Origin: Pseudolachnospira sp051055405
GTDB lineage: Bacteria > Bacillota > Clostridia > Lachnospirales > Lachnospiraceae
Assembly: GCF_051055405.1 (NCBI RefSeq)
Contig: NZ_CP167068.1
Coordinates: 372,001-436,000, forward strand
Direction: 5' to 3'
DNA length: 64,000 bases
Below are positions 41,877 through 51,233 of the stretch, one piece after another. A program made the position numbers and the translations under genes. Every line of letters begins with the position of its first letter. Position 1 is the first letter of the stretch. Below the pieces are notes generated by a model. The model worked only from the letters and a program-made list of their open reading frames with translations. It did no database searches and was not told the DNA's origin.

Positions 41877-42698
41877 ATGGATATGAAACGAAAGTTTATG
41901 AAAGGGGCGCGTGTTGTCCTTTTCTTTGCCGCCGCTTATTTGGCAGGCCAATTGACGGCCCGCGGCGTCGAGTATTTTACCCCGGAAGCTTTGCCTGCTT
42001 CTGCGGAAGGCGACTGGGGCTTAAGTTTTCAGCAAGAGGGAGAACCTCCGGTTGCCAATGCCAGCTTTGACGAATTAAAACAGTACAACGCCTATTATGC
42101 AGAAGATACGACGGAAAAAGTGCTTTATTTGACCTTTGACTGCGGGTTCGAAAATGGGGAAATGCCCGCGATTTTAGACGCTCTGAAAAAACACAACGTT
42201 CCGGCTACTTTTTTTGTGGTGGGAACGCTGATTAAGTCCGATCCGGATTTGATCAAACGGATTGTGGACGAGGGGCATACCATTGGAAACCATACATATT
42301 CTCATCCGGACATGTCGAAAATTTCGACCAAGGAAGCCTTTCAGAAGGAACTTCAAGAGGTGGAGGCTCTCTATGAGCAGGCAGTTGGAAGTCCCATGAA
42401 AAAGTTTTATCGTCCGCCTCAGGGAAAATATAGCGAGACAAATCTTTCCATGGCAAAGGAACTGGGCTATTCCACCTTCTTTTGGAGCCTTGCCTATGTG
42501 GATTGGTATCAGGATAAACAGCCGACGAAAGAAGAAGCGTTTAAAAAGCTTCTGGGACGCATTCATCCGGGAGCCATTGTGCTGCTTCACAGTACGTCCC
42601 AGACCAATGCAGAGATCCTGGATGAACTTTTGACAAAGTGGGAAGAGATGGGATATCAATTTAAATCTTTAGATCAGTTGATCGAAGCAGGGGTATAG
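41877..42698 (+). CDS. Polysaccharide deacetylase, PdaA-like
   Basis: About 273 residues. The N-terminal hydrophobic segment after MKRKFMKGAR (VVLFFAAAYLAGQL) is a signal anchor. The NodB domain shows motif 1 as LTFDCGFENG near 85, where NodB enzymes usually have TFDDG and PdaA has TFDNGYENG. Motif 2 is HTIGNHTYSHP near 140 and motif 3 RPPQGKYS near 180. PdaA removes N-acetyl groups from muramic acid to make the muramic delta-lactam of spore cortex. The start is uncertain between ATGs at 41877 and 41883; a TTG at 41868 is also in frame. Confidence 0.85.
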   Translation: MDMKRKFMKGARVVLFFAAAYLAGQLTARGVEYFTPEALPASAEGDWGLSFQQEGEPPVANASFDELKQYNAYYAEDTTEKVLYLTFDCGFENGEMPAILDALKKHNVPATFFVVGTLIKSDPDLIKRIVDEGHTIGNHTYSHPDMSKISTKEAFQKELQEVEALYEQAVGSPMKKFYRPPQGKYSETNLSMAKELGYSTFFWSLAYVDWYQDKQPTKEEAFKKLLGRIHPGAIVLLHSTSQTNAEILDELLTKWEEMGYQFKSLDQLIEAGV

Positions 42699-42796
42699 GA
42701 GAAGTCTTGTTGATTTTGTGCTTTTGCTGATGGAAGATAGGGAGCGGTTGCAAGAGGGAACCATTCGGGTTCGTATACTCTGCGCAACGGCTCCCA

Positions 42797-42825
42797 TTGA
42801 TTTTGCAGCGGGAATATTGTATGAT
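42797..42825 (+). promoter_or_regulatory. Promoter of the shikimate kinase gene
   Basis: TTGATT (42797-42802), a 17-bp spacer and TATGAT (42820-42825), 18 bp before the GTG start. Confidence 0.6.
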
Positions 42826-42843
42826 GGTGGGAAGGAGGCAAAA

Positions 42844-43341
42844 GTGGACAACATTATTTTAATTGGAATGCCTGGCTGCGGGAAGAGTACCGTGGGCGTT
42901 GTTTTAGCGAAACATTTGGGATTTGGATTTATTGACTCGGATTTATTGATTCAAGAAAGAGAAAAACGGCGGCTATGTGAGATTATCGATCAGGAGGGGC
43001 TCGTGCGTTTTAATCGGATTGAGGAGGAAGTGAACGCTGCTATTCGGGCAGAGCATTCGGTGATTGCCACCGGAGGGAGCGTGGTATATGGGCCGCAGGC
43101 CATGGAGCATTTTCGGCAAATCGGTACCGTCGTTTACCTGAAGCTGACCTATGAGGAAATCGAAGAGCGTCTGGGAGATCTGGCGGAGAGAGGCGTTTCC
43201 GTTCGTCCCGGCCAGTCTCTCAGGGAGCTTTATGGAGAGCGGGTTCCTCTTTATGAGAGATACGCTCATGTGACGGTGGATGGGACAGGCCTTTCCTTGC
43301 GGGAGGTAGTACTGAAAATCAAGGCGGCGTGTGGGAAATAG
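42844..43341 (+). CDS. aroK: Shikimate kinase
   Basis: 165 residues. The GTG start follows GGAAGGAGGCAAAA. It phosphorylates shikimate at O3 in aromatic amino-acid synthesis. Walker A is GMPGCGKST near residue 8, the shikimate-binding DSD is in FIDSDLLIQ near 32, the ATGGSV motif near 77, and the lid region RPGQSLRELYGERVPLYERYA near 120-140. Arg residues of the FNRIEEE stretch fit substrate binding. It stands apart from other aro genes. It precedes the aldo/keto reductase by 18 bp and may be co-transcribed with it. Confidence 0.88.
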   Translation: MDNIILIGMPGCGKSTVGVVLAKHLGFGFIDSDLLIQEREKRRLCEIIDQEGLVRFNRIEEEVNAAIRAEHSVIATGGSVVYGPQAMEHFRQIGTVVYLKLTYEEIEERLGDLAERGVSVRPGQSLRELYGERVPLYERYAHVTVDGTGLSLREVVLKIKAACGK

Positions 43342-43359
43342 AAGGAGGAAGAGACAACA

Positions 43360-44181
43360 ATGACAATAGCAGATAAGGTAAAGATGCTGGATGGAAAAGA
43401 AATTCCGGTTTTTGGATTTGGCTGCTACAATTCTTATGGCGAGGAGATTACCAACGCGGTTGCGGCCGCCCTTGACGCGGGCTACCGTTATATTGATTCC
43501 GCGGCCAGATATCGAAATGAGGCAGAGGTTGGCGCAGCGCTGAAAAACTTTGCCGGGAAGCGGGAGGAGATCTTTGTATTGTCAAAAGTCTGGCCAACCG
43601 CTTACGACGCGGTGGAAGCGTCGGTAGAAAAATCCAGGAAAGAACTGGGCGTGGAATATCTGGACGCTATGTTGCTGCATTGGCCGGGAACCGATGAGAC
43701 GCGGCGGCTTCGGGCTTATGAAACGCTTTTGCAGCTGCGGGATAAGGGGCGGATTGGAACCGTAGGAGTATCGAATTTTCAGGAAGAGCAGATCGAGACG
43801 ATAAAAGAACAGTTTGGCGCGTATCCTGCCATCCTGGAATTGGAAGTGCATCCGGGATACCAGCAGAACGCGCTTCAGGATTTCTGCGCGGAGAGAGGGA
43901 TCGTACGGATTGCCTATAGCCCGATTGGCAGGGGCCGCTATCAGGAAAATGAAGTCCTTCAGGCATTAAGCCGGAAATATGGAAAGACGACCAGTCAGGT
44001 AATTCTCCGCTGGCATCTCCAGAGGGGGACTGTACCGATTCCAAAATCCGGCCATAAGGAACGCATTTTGGAAAATGCGGATGTGTTTGATTTCTGCTTG
44101 ACAGAAGAAGAGATGGAAATTCTACGCGGCCTGGAATGCGGCGGCCGCATGGGGCTTGATCCGTTGACGTTTAATGGGTGA
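43360..44181 (+). CDS. Aldo/keto reductase
   Basis: 273 residues, a complete (beta/alpha)8 NADPH-dependent reductase. The catalytic tetrad is visible: Asp and Tyr in YIDSAARYRNE near 45-50, Lys in VLSKVW near 73 and His in LLHWPG near 105. The cofactor-binding end is VPIPKSGHKERILENADVFDF near 228-248. The family reduces small aldehydes such as methylglyoxal or 2,5-diketogluconate; the substrate here is unknown. It starts after AGAAGGAGGAAGAGACAAC. It is convergent with the ABC permease gene, with the 101-bp repeat between. Confidence 0.9.
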   Translation: MTIADKVKMLDGKEIPVFGFGCYNSYGEEITNAVAAALDAGYRYIDSAARYRNEAEVGAALKNFAGKREEIFVLSKVWPTAYDAVEASVEKSRKELGVEYLDAMLLHWPGTDETRRLRAYETLLQLRDKGRIGTVGVSNFQEEQIETIKEQFGAYPAILELEVHPGYQQNALQDFCAERGIVRIAYSPIGRGRYQENEVLQALSRKYGKTTSQVILRWHLQRGTVPIPKSGHKERILENADVFDFCLTEEEMEILRGLECGGRMGLDPLTFNG

Positions 44182-44213
44182 AAGGGTAACGACCTCTTGA
44201 GGGATTGGAGGTC

Positions 44214-44314
44214 AAAGCGCTCCGCTAAGGATCGCACTGCGGCGGAAAGGAAGATGGCAGCAAAGCTGCCCCGCCGCAGGCGGAGAATTTCGCAGAGCGA
44301 AATTCTTTTTTAAT
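44214..44314 (+). repeat. 101-bp intergenic repeat, copy 2
   Basis: The second copy of the element at 14905-15005, with about five substitutions. Here the terminal hairpin GAATTTCGC/GCGAAATTC is followed by six Ts, a good intrinsic terminator for the plus-strand gene. Upstream, GACCTC/GAGGTC forms another small stem. Confidence 0.9.
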
Positions 44315-44356
44315 ATCCGAATCGCTCTGCGGTTCCGTTAAACCGTCTGGAGGCGA

Positions 44357-45334
44357 TTACCTTTCCTCGCGGAAGTAATTGTTTCCGCAGCTTTTTGGCT
44401 GCCGGTGTTCTTTGCTCTGGCGGACGCTGGTGATTATCAGCACGACGATGGTTACGATATAGGGAACCATATCGTAAAATTGCGTCGCCAATCCTTTGAT
44501 GGGGAAATACATGCGGAGCACGGTCAGTCCCCCGAAGATAATTCCGCATAGAATTGCGCGGGCCGGATTCCAGGTGGCGAAGATAACCAGCGCTACCGCC
44601 AGCCAGCCGTAGCCGCTGACGCAGCCGTGTACCCAGATGCCGTTGCAGGTCACCATACACATATACATTCCGCCGATGCCGCAGATGCCCCCGCCAATGA
44701 TGGTGGCCAGATATTTATATTGGGCGACGGGGATTCCGGCGGCGTCCGCTGTGGCGGGATCCTCCCCGACAGCGCGCAGGTTTAGACCGGTGCGGGATTT
44801 TTTGAAAAACCACGCCATCAAAATAGCTAGAATCACAGAGAAATACACCATCCAGTTGTAGGAAAAAAGTAATTTCCCCAGGAAGGGAATTTCTGAAAGT
44901 ATTCCAAAAGAAATCGGTTGAAATAGGGCCTGCGTATCGGCAGTCACCTGGGCGAAACCGGTGGCGGAACGCTGGCCAAGGATTTCCCCGAAAAAGTTTC
45001 CAAATCCAGTGCCGAAGATGGTCAGCGTCAGACCGGTAACGTTTTGATTGGCCCGCAGGGTGATGGTCAGGAAGGCGTAGATCAGCGCGCCGAGAGCGCC
45101 TGCTAAAAAGGAAATCAGAAGAGCGCCGACTACAGCGGCTGCGCCAGTAAGGCCCAGCCATTGTTCCGCAGCCAGGCCGCCGGCCAGGCCGGAAACCGCT
45201 CCCATAAACATCATGCCTTCCACGCCTAGGTTCAGGTTGCCGGATTTTTCCGTTAGAATTTCTCCGAGGGTACCGAGAAGCAAGGGAGTTCCTGCGGCTA
45301 CCGCCGCATTGATCAGGTTGATGATATTATCCAT
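44357..45334 (-). CDS. BMP-type nucleoside ABC transporter, permease subunit 2
   Basis: 325 residues, about nine hydrophobic helices, of the BPD_transp_2 (LivH/RbsC-like) family. The N-terminus INAAVAAGTPLLLGTLGEILTEKSGNLNLGVEGMM is the hallmark of the YufQ/NupQ-type subunit. The coupling region (GEDPATADAAGIPVAQYKY) is near 200. The start (ATG after AAAGGAGGAAGCAA) overlaps the end of the other permease gene by 8 bases. It is the last gene of the importer operon. Confidence 0.92.
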   Translation of the reverse strand: MDNIINLINAAVAAGTPLLLGTLGEILTEKSGNLNLGVEGMMFMGAVSGLAGGLAAEQWLGLTGAAAVVGALLISFLAGALGALIYAFLTITLRANQNVTGLTLTIFGTGFGNFFGEILGQRSATGFAQVTADTQALFQPISFGILSEIPFLGKLLFSYNWMVYFSVILAILMAWFFKKSRTGLNLRAVGEDPATADAAGIPVAQYKYLATIIGGGICGIGGMYMCMVTCNGIWVHGCVSGYGWLAVALVIFATWNPARAILCGIIFGGLTVLRMYFPIKGLATQFYDMVPYIVTIVVLIITSVRQSKEHRQPKSCGNNYFREER

Positions 45335-46430
45335 TTGCTTCCTCCTTTCTGCTGCCACGGAAGATTAACTGATAGTTGATGAAAAATTCGCATCCCAGCA
45401 TGAAGAATAGAATCAAGCCGGTCAAAAGATCCGCGGCGGACGCGGGGATATTGTGGCTGGTCTGAATACTGTTGGAACCACGTTCCAGCATGGCGATAAA
45501 GAGGGAAACTACCACCATGGCAAAGGGATTCATATGGCCAAGCCATGCGACGGTAATCGCAGTGAAACCAACGCCGCCTGCCGTGGTTTCCGTCAGCGTT
45601 CCGTCGGAACCAGAGACTTGGAGAAAACCAACGAGGCCGGAGAGGGCAGCGGAGAGAAACATCGTGCGAATCAGGATCCGTTTTACACTCATGCCGGCGT
45701 AGCGGGCTGTATTTGCCGATTCCCCTACCACGGAGATCTCGTATCCGTGCTTTGTCTTTGTCAGATAAAGGAATGCGGCGACCACAATGAGAAGGGCGAT
45801 GATCCAGCCGATGTGGACCCCAAAAATCTTGGGCAGCCGGGCGACATCCGTAAACATCCGGATTTTCGGAAAGGTGCTGCGGGAATCCTGCCAGCTGGCT
45901 TGATGCTCCAAAAAGATAACAAATTGGAGGGCAATGTAATTCATCATCAGAGTAAATAAGGTTTCATTGGTGTTCCATTTGGCTTTAAAGAAAGCAGGAA
46001 TCATCCCGTAAATCCCGCCGGCCAAAAGCGCGGCGGCTCCCATCAGCAAGAGAACGATGGTATGGGGTAAGTGATCAAAATAAATCGCAATGGAGGAGGC
46101 GGCGATGGCCCCGGCCAAAATTTGGCCTTCCGCTCCAATATTCCAAAAGCGCATTTTAAAAGCCAGGGAAATGCCGATTCCTGTGATCAGAAGAGGGATG
46201 GTCAGCTTCACGGTTTCCTGGATGGCAAGCTTTTTTCCGAAAGCCCCTTGAATCATACTGCCATATACTTCAAAAGGATTGTGACCAAGAGCTAAGATCA
46301 AAAGGCCGCCGGTAACAATGGCGCAAAGGAAAGCGATTCCTCGGATGAGCCAGGCCTTTTTGGCTTCCATGGAAGCCCTTTTGACCATACGGATCAAAGG
46401 TTCCTGATGTTCCCGAACTTCTTTACTCAT
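45327..46430 (-). CDS. BMP-type nucleoside ABC transporter, permease subunit 1
   Basis: 367 residues, the YufP/NupP-type partner. The conserved FWNIGAEGQILAGAIAAS stretch is near 90-108 and the coupling segment VVGESANTARYAGMSVKRIL near 240. Multiple membrane helices span the length after a cytoplasmic basic start (KEVREHQEPLIRMVKRA). It starts at 46430 after GAAAGGAGGAAACCGCTC, overlapping the ATPase stop. The heterodimeric pore passes nucleosides or similar ligands. Confidence 0.92.
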   Translation of the reverse strand: MSKEVREHQEPLIRMVKRASMEAKKAWLIRGIAFLCAIVTGGLLILALGHNPFEVYGSMIQGAFGKKLAIQETVKLTIPLLITGIGISLAFKMRFWNIGAEGQILAGAIAASSIAIYFDHLPHTIVLLLMGAAALLAGGIYGMIPAFFKAKWNTNETLFTLMMNYIALQFVIFLEHQASWQDSRSTFPKIRMFTDVARLPKIFGVHIGWIIALLIVVAAFLYLTKTKHGYEISVVGESANTARYAGMSVKRILIRTMFLSAALSGLVGFLQVSGSDGTLTETTAGGVGFTAITVAWLGHMNPFAMVVVSLFIAMLERGSNSIQTSHNIPASAADLLTGLILFFMLGCEFFINYQLIFRGSRKEEANG

Positions 46431-48003
46431 GAGCGGTTTCCTCCTTTCCTTTTGATGACGAGGCGCCCGGTTGGCCGACATGAACCATCATCAGTCCAAT
46501 TTCCTCTTTTGTCGTGACGCGGGGGTCTACGATGCCGCTGACTTCTCCGCCGCACAGAACCAGGATGCGGTCGGAGAGTTCCAGCAAAACGTCCAGATCT
46601 TCGCCGATAAAAATCACCGCCACGCCCTTTTTCTTTTGCTCGTTCAGCAGGTTGTAGATCGTATAAGAGGAATGGATGTCCAGTCCTCGCGCCGGGTAGG
46701 CGACGATCAAAAGCTGGGGGCTGCACTCGATTTCACGGCCGAGAAGAACTTTTTGCACATTTCCCCCGGACAGGCGGCGGATCGGCGTATGAACGCCGGG
46801 AGTTACGATCTGCAGTTCATCGATCAAGCGCTCCGCTGTTTTTCTTGGCGTCTCCCGGTCTACAAAAGGTCCAGGAGTTTGCCGGTAATTTTTCAGCATG
46901 ATGTTGTCGACCATATCCAGGGAAGCGACCAGCCCCATGCCTAACCGGTCTTCCGGGACAAAGGCCATGGAGATTCCTTTTTCAATAATCTCTCCGGGGG
47001 TCTTTCCTACCAGATTTTCATCCACCATATGGCCGTCTACTTCATTGTGGAAGAGAATGGAACCGCCTTTTACCGGATAGAGGCCAGTTAGGGCTTCGCA
47101 TAGCTCTTTCTGGCCGCTGCCCGCAATACCGGCGATGCCGAGGATTTCCCCGCCGAAGGCTTCAAAGGATACGGAATTTAGCTTCTTTACTCCATCCTCA
47201 TTGATGCAGGTCAGAGAGTGGACTTTCAGGCATTCCTTTTTGGGGATGCCCTCCGGTCGGTCGATGGAGAGGCTAACACTGTGGCCGACCATCATTTCGG
47301 TTAGAGACTGCCTCGTAGCTTTTGCGGTCTCCACGGTATCGATATAGGTTCCTTTTCTCAAAATGGCTACCCGATCGGATACGGAGAGAACCTCGTGGAG
47401 CTTGTGGGTAATAATGATAATGGCTTTTTGATCATTTTTCATGGCCCGCAGAACCTGAAACAGCTTGTCCGTCTCCTGCGGAGTCAGGACGGCGGTTGGT
47501 TCATCCAAAATTAAGATATTCGCGCCACGGTAGAGTACCTTGATGATTTCCACCGTTTGCTTTTCTGAGACCGACATCTGATAGATTTTTTTATCCGGGT
47601 CGATATCAAAGCCGTATTTTTGAGAGATATTGCGAATGTCTTGTGAGAGCTGCTTTCGATTGATCGTGGCGCTTCCCGGAAGGCCGAGAACAATGTTTTC
47701 CGCCGCTGTCAGCACGTCTACCAGCTTAAAATGCTGATGAATCATACCGATTCCCAGGGCAAAAGCATCCTTGGGCGAGCGAATCGAGACCTCTTTCCCG
47801 TGGATGTGAATTTCTCCTTGATCCGGGAAATAGATGCCGGACAGCATGTTCATCAATGTTGTCTTTCCACTGCCGTTTTCACCGAGCAGCGCCAGAATTT
47901 CTCCGGAACGCAGCGTTAAATTCACGTCGTGGTTGGCAACGACGGAACCAAAGGCTTTGGTGATATTTTTCATCTCCACTGCGTTTGTTTTCGTATTTTC
48001 CAA
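46423..48003 (-). CDS. BMP-type nucleoside ABC transporter, ATP-binding protein
   Basis: 526 residues with two fused ABC domains. The first has Walker A LLGENGSGKTTLMNML near 40, signature MSVSEKQTVEI near 140 and Walker B LILDEPTAVL near 163. The second, from about 270, has a degenerate Walker A (GIAGIAGSGQKELCEAL) and LSGGNVQKVLLGREI near 420, as usual for the ribose/nucleoside subfamily. The start is TTG after AGGAGGGAGAAGAT. It is encoded between the binding protein and the permeases. It energises uptake from the cytoplasmic face. Confidence 0.93.
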   Translation of the reverse strand: MENTKTNAVEMKNITKAFGSVVANHDVNLTLRSGEILALLGENGSGKTTLMNMLSGIYFPDQGEIHIHGKEVSIRSPKDAFALGIGMIHQHFKLVDVLTAAENIVLGLPGSATINRKQLSQDIRNISQKYGFDIDPDKKIYQMSVSEKQTVEIIKVLYRGANILILDEPTAVLTPQETDKLFQVLRAMKNDQKAIIIITHKLHEVLSVSDRVAILRKGTYIDTVETAKATRQSLTEMMVGHSVSLSIDRPEGIPKKECLKVHSLTCINEDGVKKLNSVSFEAFGGEILGIAGIAGSGQKELCEALTGLYPVKGGSILFHNEVDGHMVDENLVGKTPGEIIEKGISMAFVPEDRLGMGLVASLDMVDNIMLKNYRQTPGPFVDRETPRKTAERLIDELQIVTPGVHTPIRRLSGGNVQKVLLGREIECSPQLLIVAYPARGLDIHSSYTIYNLLNEQKKKGVAVIFIGEDLDVLLELSDRILVLCGGEVSGIVDPRVTTKEEIGLMMVHVGQPGASSSKGKEETAHE

Positions 48004-48092
48004 ATCTTCTCCCTCCTCTTTACGCCTTCTCAGAAAAAGGACAGAGTCGCAAGCAGCGGCTCTGTCCCAAAGTTCCAGAGTAAAGTTTAGAT

Positions 48093-49310
48093 TTATTCTT
48101 TCACGGTAATGCCTTCCAGAATAAAGTTGAAGCTGGGAGCGGAAGCCGGCTCTTTGAAGGTCTCGCCGTCCGGAACCGCAACATTTCCTTCATTGTCATT
48201 CAGGGGGCCGGTGAAGACATCCCAATCCGTCGTTAACAGTTTTTCGCGGGCAGCGTCGATGGCGTCTTTGGTGCCGTCAGCAACGATGCTTTCGTTTAAC
48301 GGAGAGATGTCGCAGACACCGTCTTTCAGGCCTTTGGACCAGTCAACGTCAATGGCCTCACCTTTGGCTACGCAGGTGACTGCGTACTCCAGATAAATGG
48401 ACCAATCCCAGATCGCAGAAGTCAGGGAAGCTTTGGGAGCAGCTTCTCTCATGTCAGAGTTATAGCCGACATGGAAGACACCGTTCTGCTCAGCCGTGCT
48501 GGCGGCAGCGGTGGAGTCACAGTGCTGTCCAATGACGTCACAGCCGTCGTCGATCAAAGCTTTGGCAACCTGGGCTTCTTTCGTCGGATCGTTCCAGCTG
48601 TTGGTGTACATAACTTCCATCGTTACATCCGGGTTTACGCTTTTCGCGCCCAGATAAAAGGCGTCGTAACCGCTGATAACTTCAGGCGTAGCCATGGCGG
48701 CTACATAGCCGAGTTTGTTGGTGCTTGTCTTCAGACCAGCGGCAATACCGGACAGGTAGCGGGCCTGATGGATTTCACCGAAGTAGTTGTGAACATTGCT
48801 CAGTCCGCTGGTAGCCGCCTGATAACCGGTAGCATGGCAGAATTGAACGTCAGGGTATTCCTTTGCAACTTCCAGGACATAGTTTTCAAATCCAAAGCTG
48901 GTTGCAAAGATGATGTTGCAGCCGGCGTCGACCAGCTCGCGCAGCGCGGTGCCGCATTCCGCATCTTCTTTGATGTTAAACTTGTTGATGATCTGAGTAT
49001 CAGCGTCAAGACCAAGTTCTTTTGCCATTTTTTCTGTTCCCAGGTTGTGATTGTAGGTATAGCCTTTGTCACTGGGATCCGAGATGTGGACAAAGCCAAT
49101 TTTCAGCTGGGAATAGTCGACATCCCCTGCCGCAGCGGTAGTTCCCTCGGCAGCAGCAGTAGTGTCTTTTGTCGCGGCGGTCGTCTCGCTAGCCGCGGTG
49201 GTTTCTGCCGCGGTAGTAGGCGCGGCGGTGGTTTCGCTATTTCCACTGCCGCAGGCGGCTAAGCCGAAAATCATGGCGAAACTCAAAAATACAGATACAA
49301 CTTTTTTCAT
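48093..49310 (-). CDS. BMP-family (PnrA-like) substrate-binding lipoprotein
   Basis: 405 residues. The signal peptide ends in the lipobox LAAC near 20, followed by a Thr/Ala-rich linker of about 45 residues and the BMP domain from about 68 (KIGFVHISDPSDKGYTYNH). Family blocks include IFATSFGFENYVLEVAKEYP and HVGYNSDM. Homologues bind purine nucleosides for the adjacent ABC importer. The start follows AAAGGAGGAAACGTTT. It has its own strong promoter, and the higher expected expression than the permeases fits a binding protein. The ligand is inferred from the family. Confidence 0.92.
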   Translation of the reverse strand: MKKVVSVFLSFAMIFGLAACGSGNSETTAAPTTAAETTAASETTAATKDTTAAAEGTTAAAGDVDYSQLKIGFVHISDPSDKGYTYNHNLGTEKMAKELGLDADTQIINKFNIKEDAECGTALRELVDAGCNIIFATSFGFENYVLEVAKEYPDVQFCHATGYQAATSGLSNVHNYFGEIHQARYLSGIAAGLKTSTNKLGYVAAMATPEVISGYDAFYLGAKSVNPDVTMEVMYTNSWNDPTKEAQVAKALIDDGCDVIGQHCDSTAAASTAEQNGVFHVGYNSDMREAAPKASLTSAIWDWSIYLEYAVTCVAKGEAIDVDWSKGLKDGVCDISPLNESIVADGTKDAIDAAREKLLTTDWDVFTGPLNDNEGNVAVPDGETFKEPASAPSFNFILEGITVKE

Positions 49311-49339
49311 AAACGTTTCCTCCTTTTTTGTATGCAACG

Positions 49340-49368
49340 AGTGTATCATTTTTCAAGTGTACTGTCAA
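49340..49368 (-). promoter_or_regulatory. Promoter of the nucleoside importer operon
   Basis: On the minus strand, TTGACA (49368-49363), a 17-bp spacer and TACACT (49345-49340), 30 bp before the lipoprotein start. Confidence 0.8.
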
Positions 49369-49429
49369 TTCTTTCGCTGACGAATCGAAAGATAATTGTA
49401 GGAAAAGCGTGAAAGTCAGGGCGTGTTAC

Positions 49430-50119
49430 TTAATTTTCGAATAGACTTCGTAATTTGATACCGTCTTTAAAGCAAAAGATAGAATTCATCCTATGACTAA
49501 ACATTCCAATGAGCCATCCGTTTAGAAGCGCGCATAGAATCGTACCTATTTTTACACCTTCAAAATGCCACATTCCAAAAAAGGCAAAAGATAAAGCAAT
49601 TCCAAGCAGGCAGCTGCAACAATCATAAACCGTTTTTACTTTACTGATATCTTTTTTCCATTTATTGGAGATTTCTTTGACAAACAATTCGTATGCTTCC
49701 GGAGAAATGTAAGAGTGAAAAAACATGGATACGCCTATCGCGCAGAAAATCATACCAAAAACATAATAAGCCAGCCTGGCGGCTGTTGTGCAGGCTGGAA
49801 TCAGAGAAACAATAGAAATGGATAAATCCAAGGTAAAACCATAAATTACGGCTGTAATAAATGAAAAGAGATAACTCTTTTTAAATTTACCCAATACGAG
49901 AAAAATGACAATCAGCAATACTGCCTGAAAGATATATTCGGATACCCCAAAGGAATACCACGGGAAATACTGCGATAGTTTTAGGTGAATGACGTATGCC
50001 GGCGCAACTACCATAGACATGCCAAAGTCCGCCTGCTCCATCAAGGCTGTGCCAAATGCCAGCGCAATCATTCCTACCACATAAGCAAATTCTGTAAAAA
50101 ATACTCTTTTCGTTTTCAT
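49430..50119 (-). CDS. DUF6198/YczE-like integral membrane protein
   Basis: 229 residues with about six hydrophobic segments. The N-terminal EFAYVVGMIALAFGTALMEQADFGMSMVVAPAYVI and the last segment ILCALLNGWLIGMF resemble the YczE/YitT-like DUF6198 family, which has no established function. Position-specific motifs are few. It ends TFDGIKLRSLF-like in an amphipathic tail (FCFKDGIKLRSLFEN). It is 10 bp downstream of the GNAT gene and may be co-transcribed with it. Confidence 0.65.
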   Translation of the reverse strand: MKTKRVFFTEFAYVVGMIALAFGTALMEQADFGMSMVVAPAYVIHLKLSQYFPWYSFGVSEYIFQAVLLIVIFLVLGKFKKSYLFSFITAVIYGFTLDLSISIVSLIPACTTAARLAYYVFGMIFCAIGVSMFFHSYISPEAYELFVKEISNKWKKDISKVKTVYDCCSCLLGIALSFAFFGMWHFEGVKIGTILCALLNGWLIGMFSHRMNSIFCFKDGIKLRSLFEN

Positions 50120-50129
50120 TCGATAACTC

Positions 50130-50546
50130 TTATCTTGGTCGTGGTTTACGGATTTCCATCAGATCGCCGGGGCGGCTGGTCCGCTGAAAACCACACTTTT
50201 CATAGAAGGAATGGGCATAGGTGGTGACCAGCATCCATTGATAAACATCCGTAAGGTCTGGGTGATTTAAAATATGGGAGACCATTTGTTCTCCGATACC
50301 GGAATCACGATATGCCTCATCCACAATCACATCCATCAGGTAGGCAAAACGGGTTTTGTCGGAGACGACACGGGCATAGCCAATCTGCGTCCCGTCTTCC
50401 AGGAACGCGCCGATGACGACGGCGGAGTTTTCCGCGCCTTTTTTCACTTCTGCCTCGGAGATTTTTGGGCTCCAGTGGGTAGCAGACAGCATGGATGTCA
50501 CTTTTGGAAAATCGATGACGTCGAAACCTTCTCGGATTGTAAACAT
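50130..50546 (-). CDS. GNAT-family N-acetyltransferase
   Basis: 138 residues from an ATG preceded by GGGAGGATCATCT; the longer frame has no ribosome site. The acetyl-CoA motif is VDEAYRDSGIGEQMVSHIL near 80-98, with beta-strand AVVIGAFLEDGTQIGYARVVSD before it and SFYEKCGFQRTSRP near the end. The overall pattern matches the small YjcF/AraC-less GNATs that acetylate unknown small molecules. It is divergent from the rhomboid gene. Confidence 0.88.
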   Translation of the reverse strand: MFTIREGFDVIDFPKVTSMLSATHWSPKISEAEVKKGAENSAVVIGAFLEDGTQIGYARVVSDKTRFAYLMDVIVDEAYRDSGIGEQMVSHILNHPDLTDVYQWMLVTTYAHSFYEKCGFQRTSRPGDLMEIRKPRPR

Positions 50547-50646
50547 AGATGGATGATCCTCCCATGAGATTCTAACATAGATCGGGAAAAAAGCAAGGAA
50601 AAGTTTCCGATTTTGTGTTAGAATATGACCTGAGGGGGGTATTGTT

Positions 50647-51213
50647 ATGAGAAGAAACATCTTTTGGAGGATTCAATATAATTCTCCGGTGGTGCTAACA
50701 TTTGCGCTGATATCCTTTGCCGCGCTTTTTCTGGGACAGCTGACGCAGGGATGGACGGATCAGTATCTCTTTTGCGTCTATCGCAGCTCCCTACTGGACC
50801 CTTTGACCTATATACGGTTATTTGGACATGTGCTCGGCCATGCGAACCTGGCGCACCTGACCGGAAACATGATGCTGTTTTTGCTGTTGGGGCCGATTTT
50901 GGAGGAGAAATATGGCAGCCGGGCTTTGCTGCAGATGTTTGTTCTTGTTGCAGTGGTAACTGGAGTAGTTAATATGATCTTTTTTCCCGGTACCGCTTTG
51001 ATGGGCGCCAGCGGGATCGTTTTCATGATGATTATATTGGCATCCATGACCAGCGTAGGGCGCAGGCAGATTCCGCTGACCCTTATCATTGTGGCGGTTT
51101 TGTACCTGGGACAGGAAGTTTATGACGGTTTATTTGTGATGGATAACATTTCTCATCTGTCGCATATAGTAGGCGGCGTTTGCGGATGCGCGTTTGGTTT
51201 CACCAGAAAATAG
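50647..51213 (+). CDS. Rhomboid-family intramembrane serine protease
   Basis: 188 residues, about six membrane helices. The catalytic Ser is in LMGASGIVF near 119, the catalytic His in ISHLSHIVGGV near 171, and the first-loop GHANLAHLTGNMMLF near 64-78 supplies the oxyanion-site His/Asn. Rhomboids cleave single-pass membrane proteins. The start follows TGAGGGGGGTATTGTT. It is short, with no extra cytoplasmic domain. The substrate is unknown. Confidence 0.9.
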   Translation: MRRNIFWRIQYNSPVVLTFALISFAALFLGQLTQGWTDQYLFCVYRSSLLDPLTYIRLFGHVLGHANLAHLTGNMMLFLLLGPILEEKYGSRALLQMFVLVAVVTGVVNMIFFPGTALMGASGIVFMMIILASMTSVGRRQIPLTLIIVAVLYLGQEVYDGLFVMDNISHLSHIVGGVCGCAFGFTRK

Positions 51214-51233
51214 GATGGGAGGAGGCAGAAATT

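Noticed and set aside
48471..49262. Plus-strand open frame opposite the BMP lipoprotein gene
   Set aside because: Antisense shadow ending in low-complexity Gly/Ser/Arg produced by the Thr/Ala linker codons; no family resemblance.
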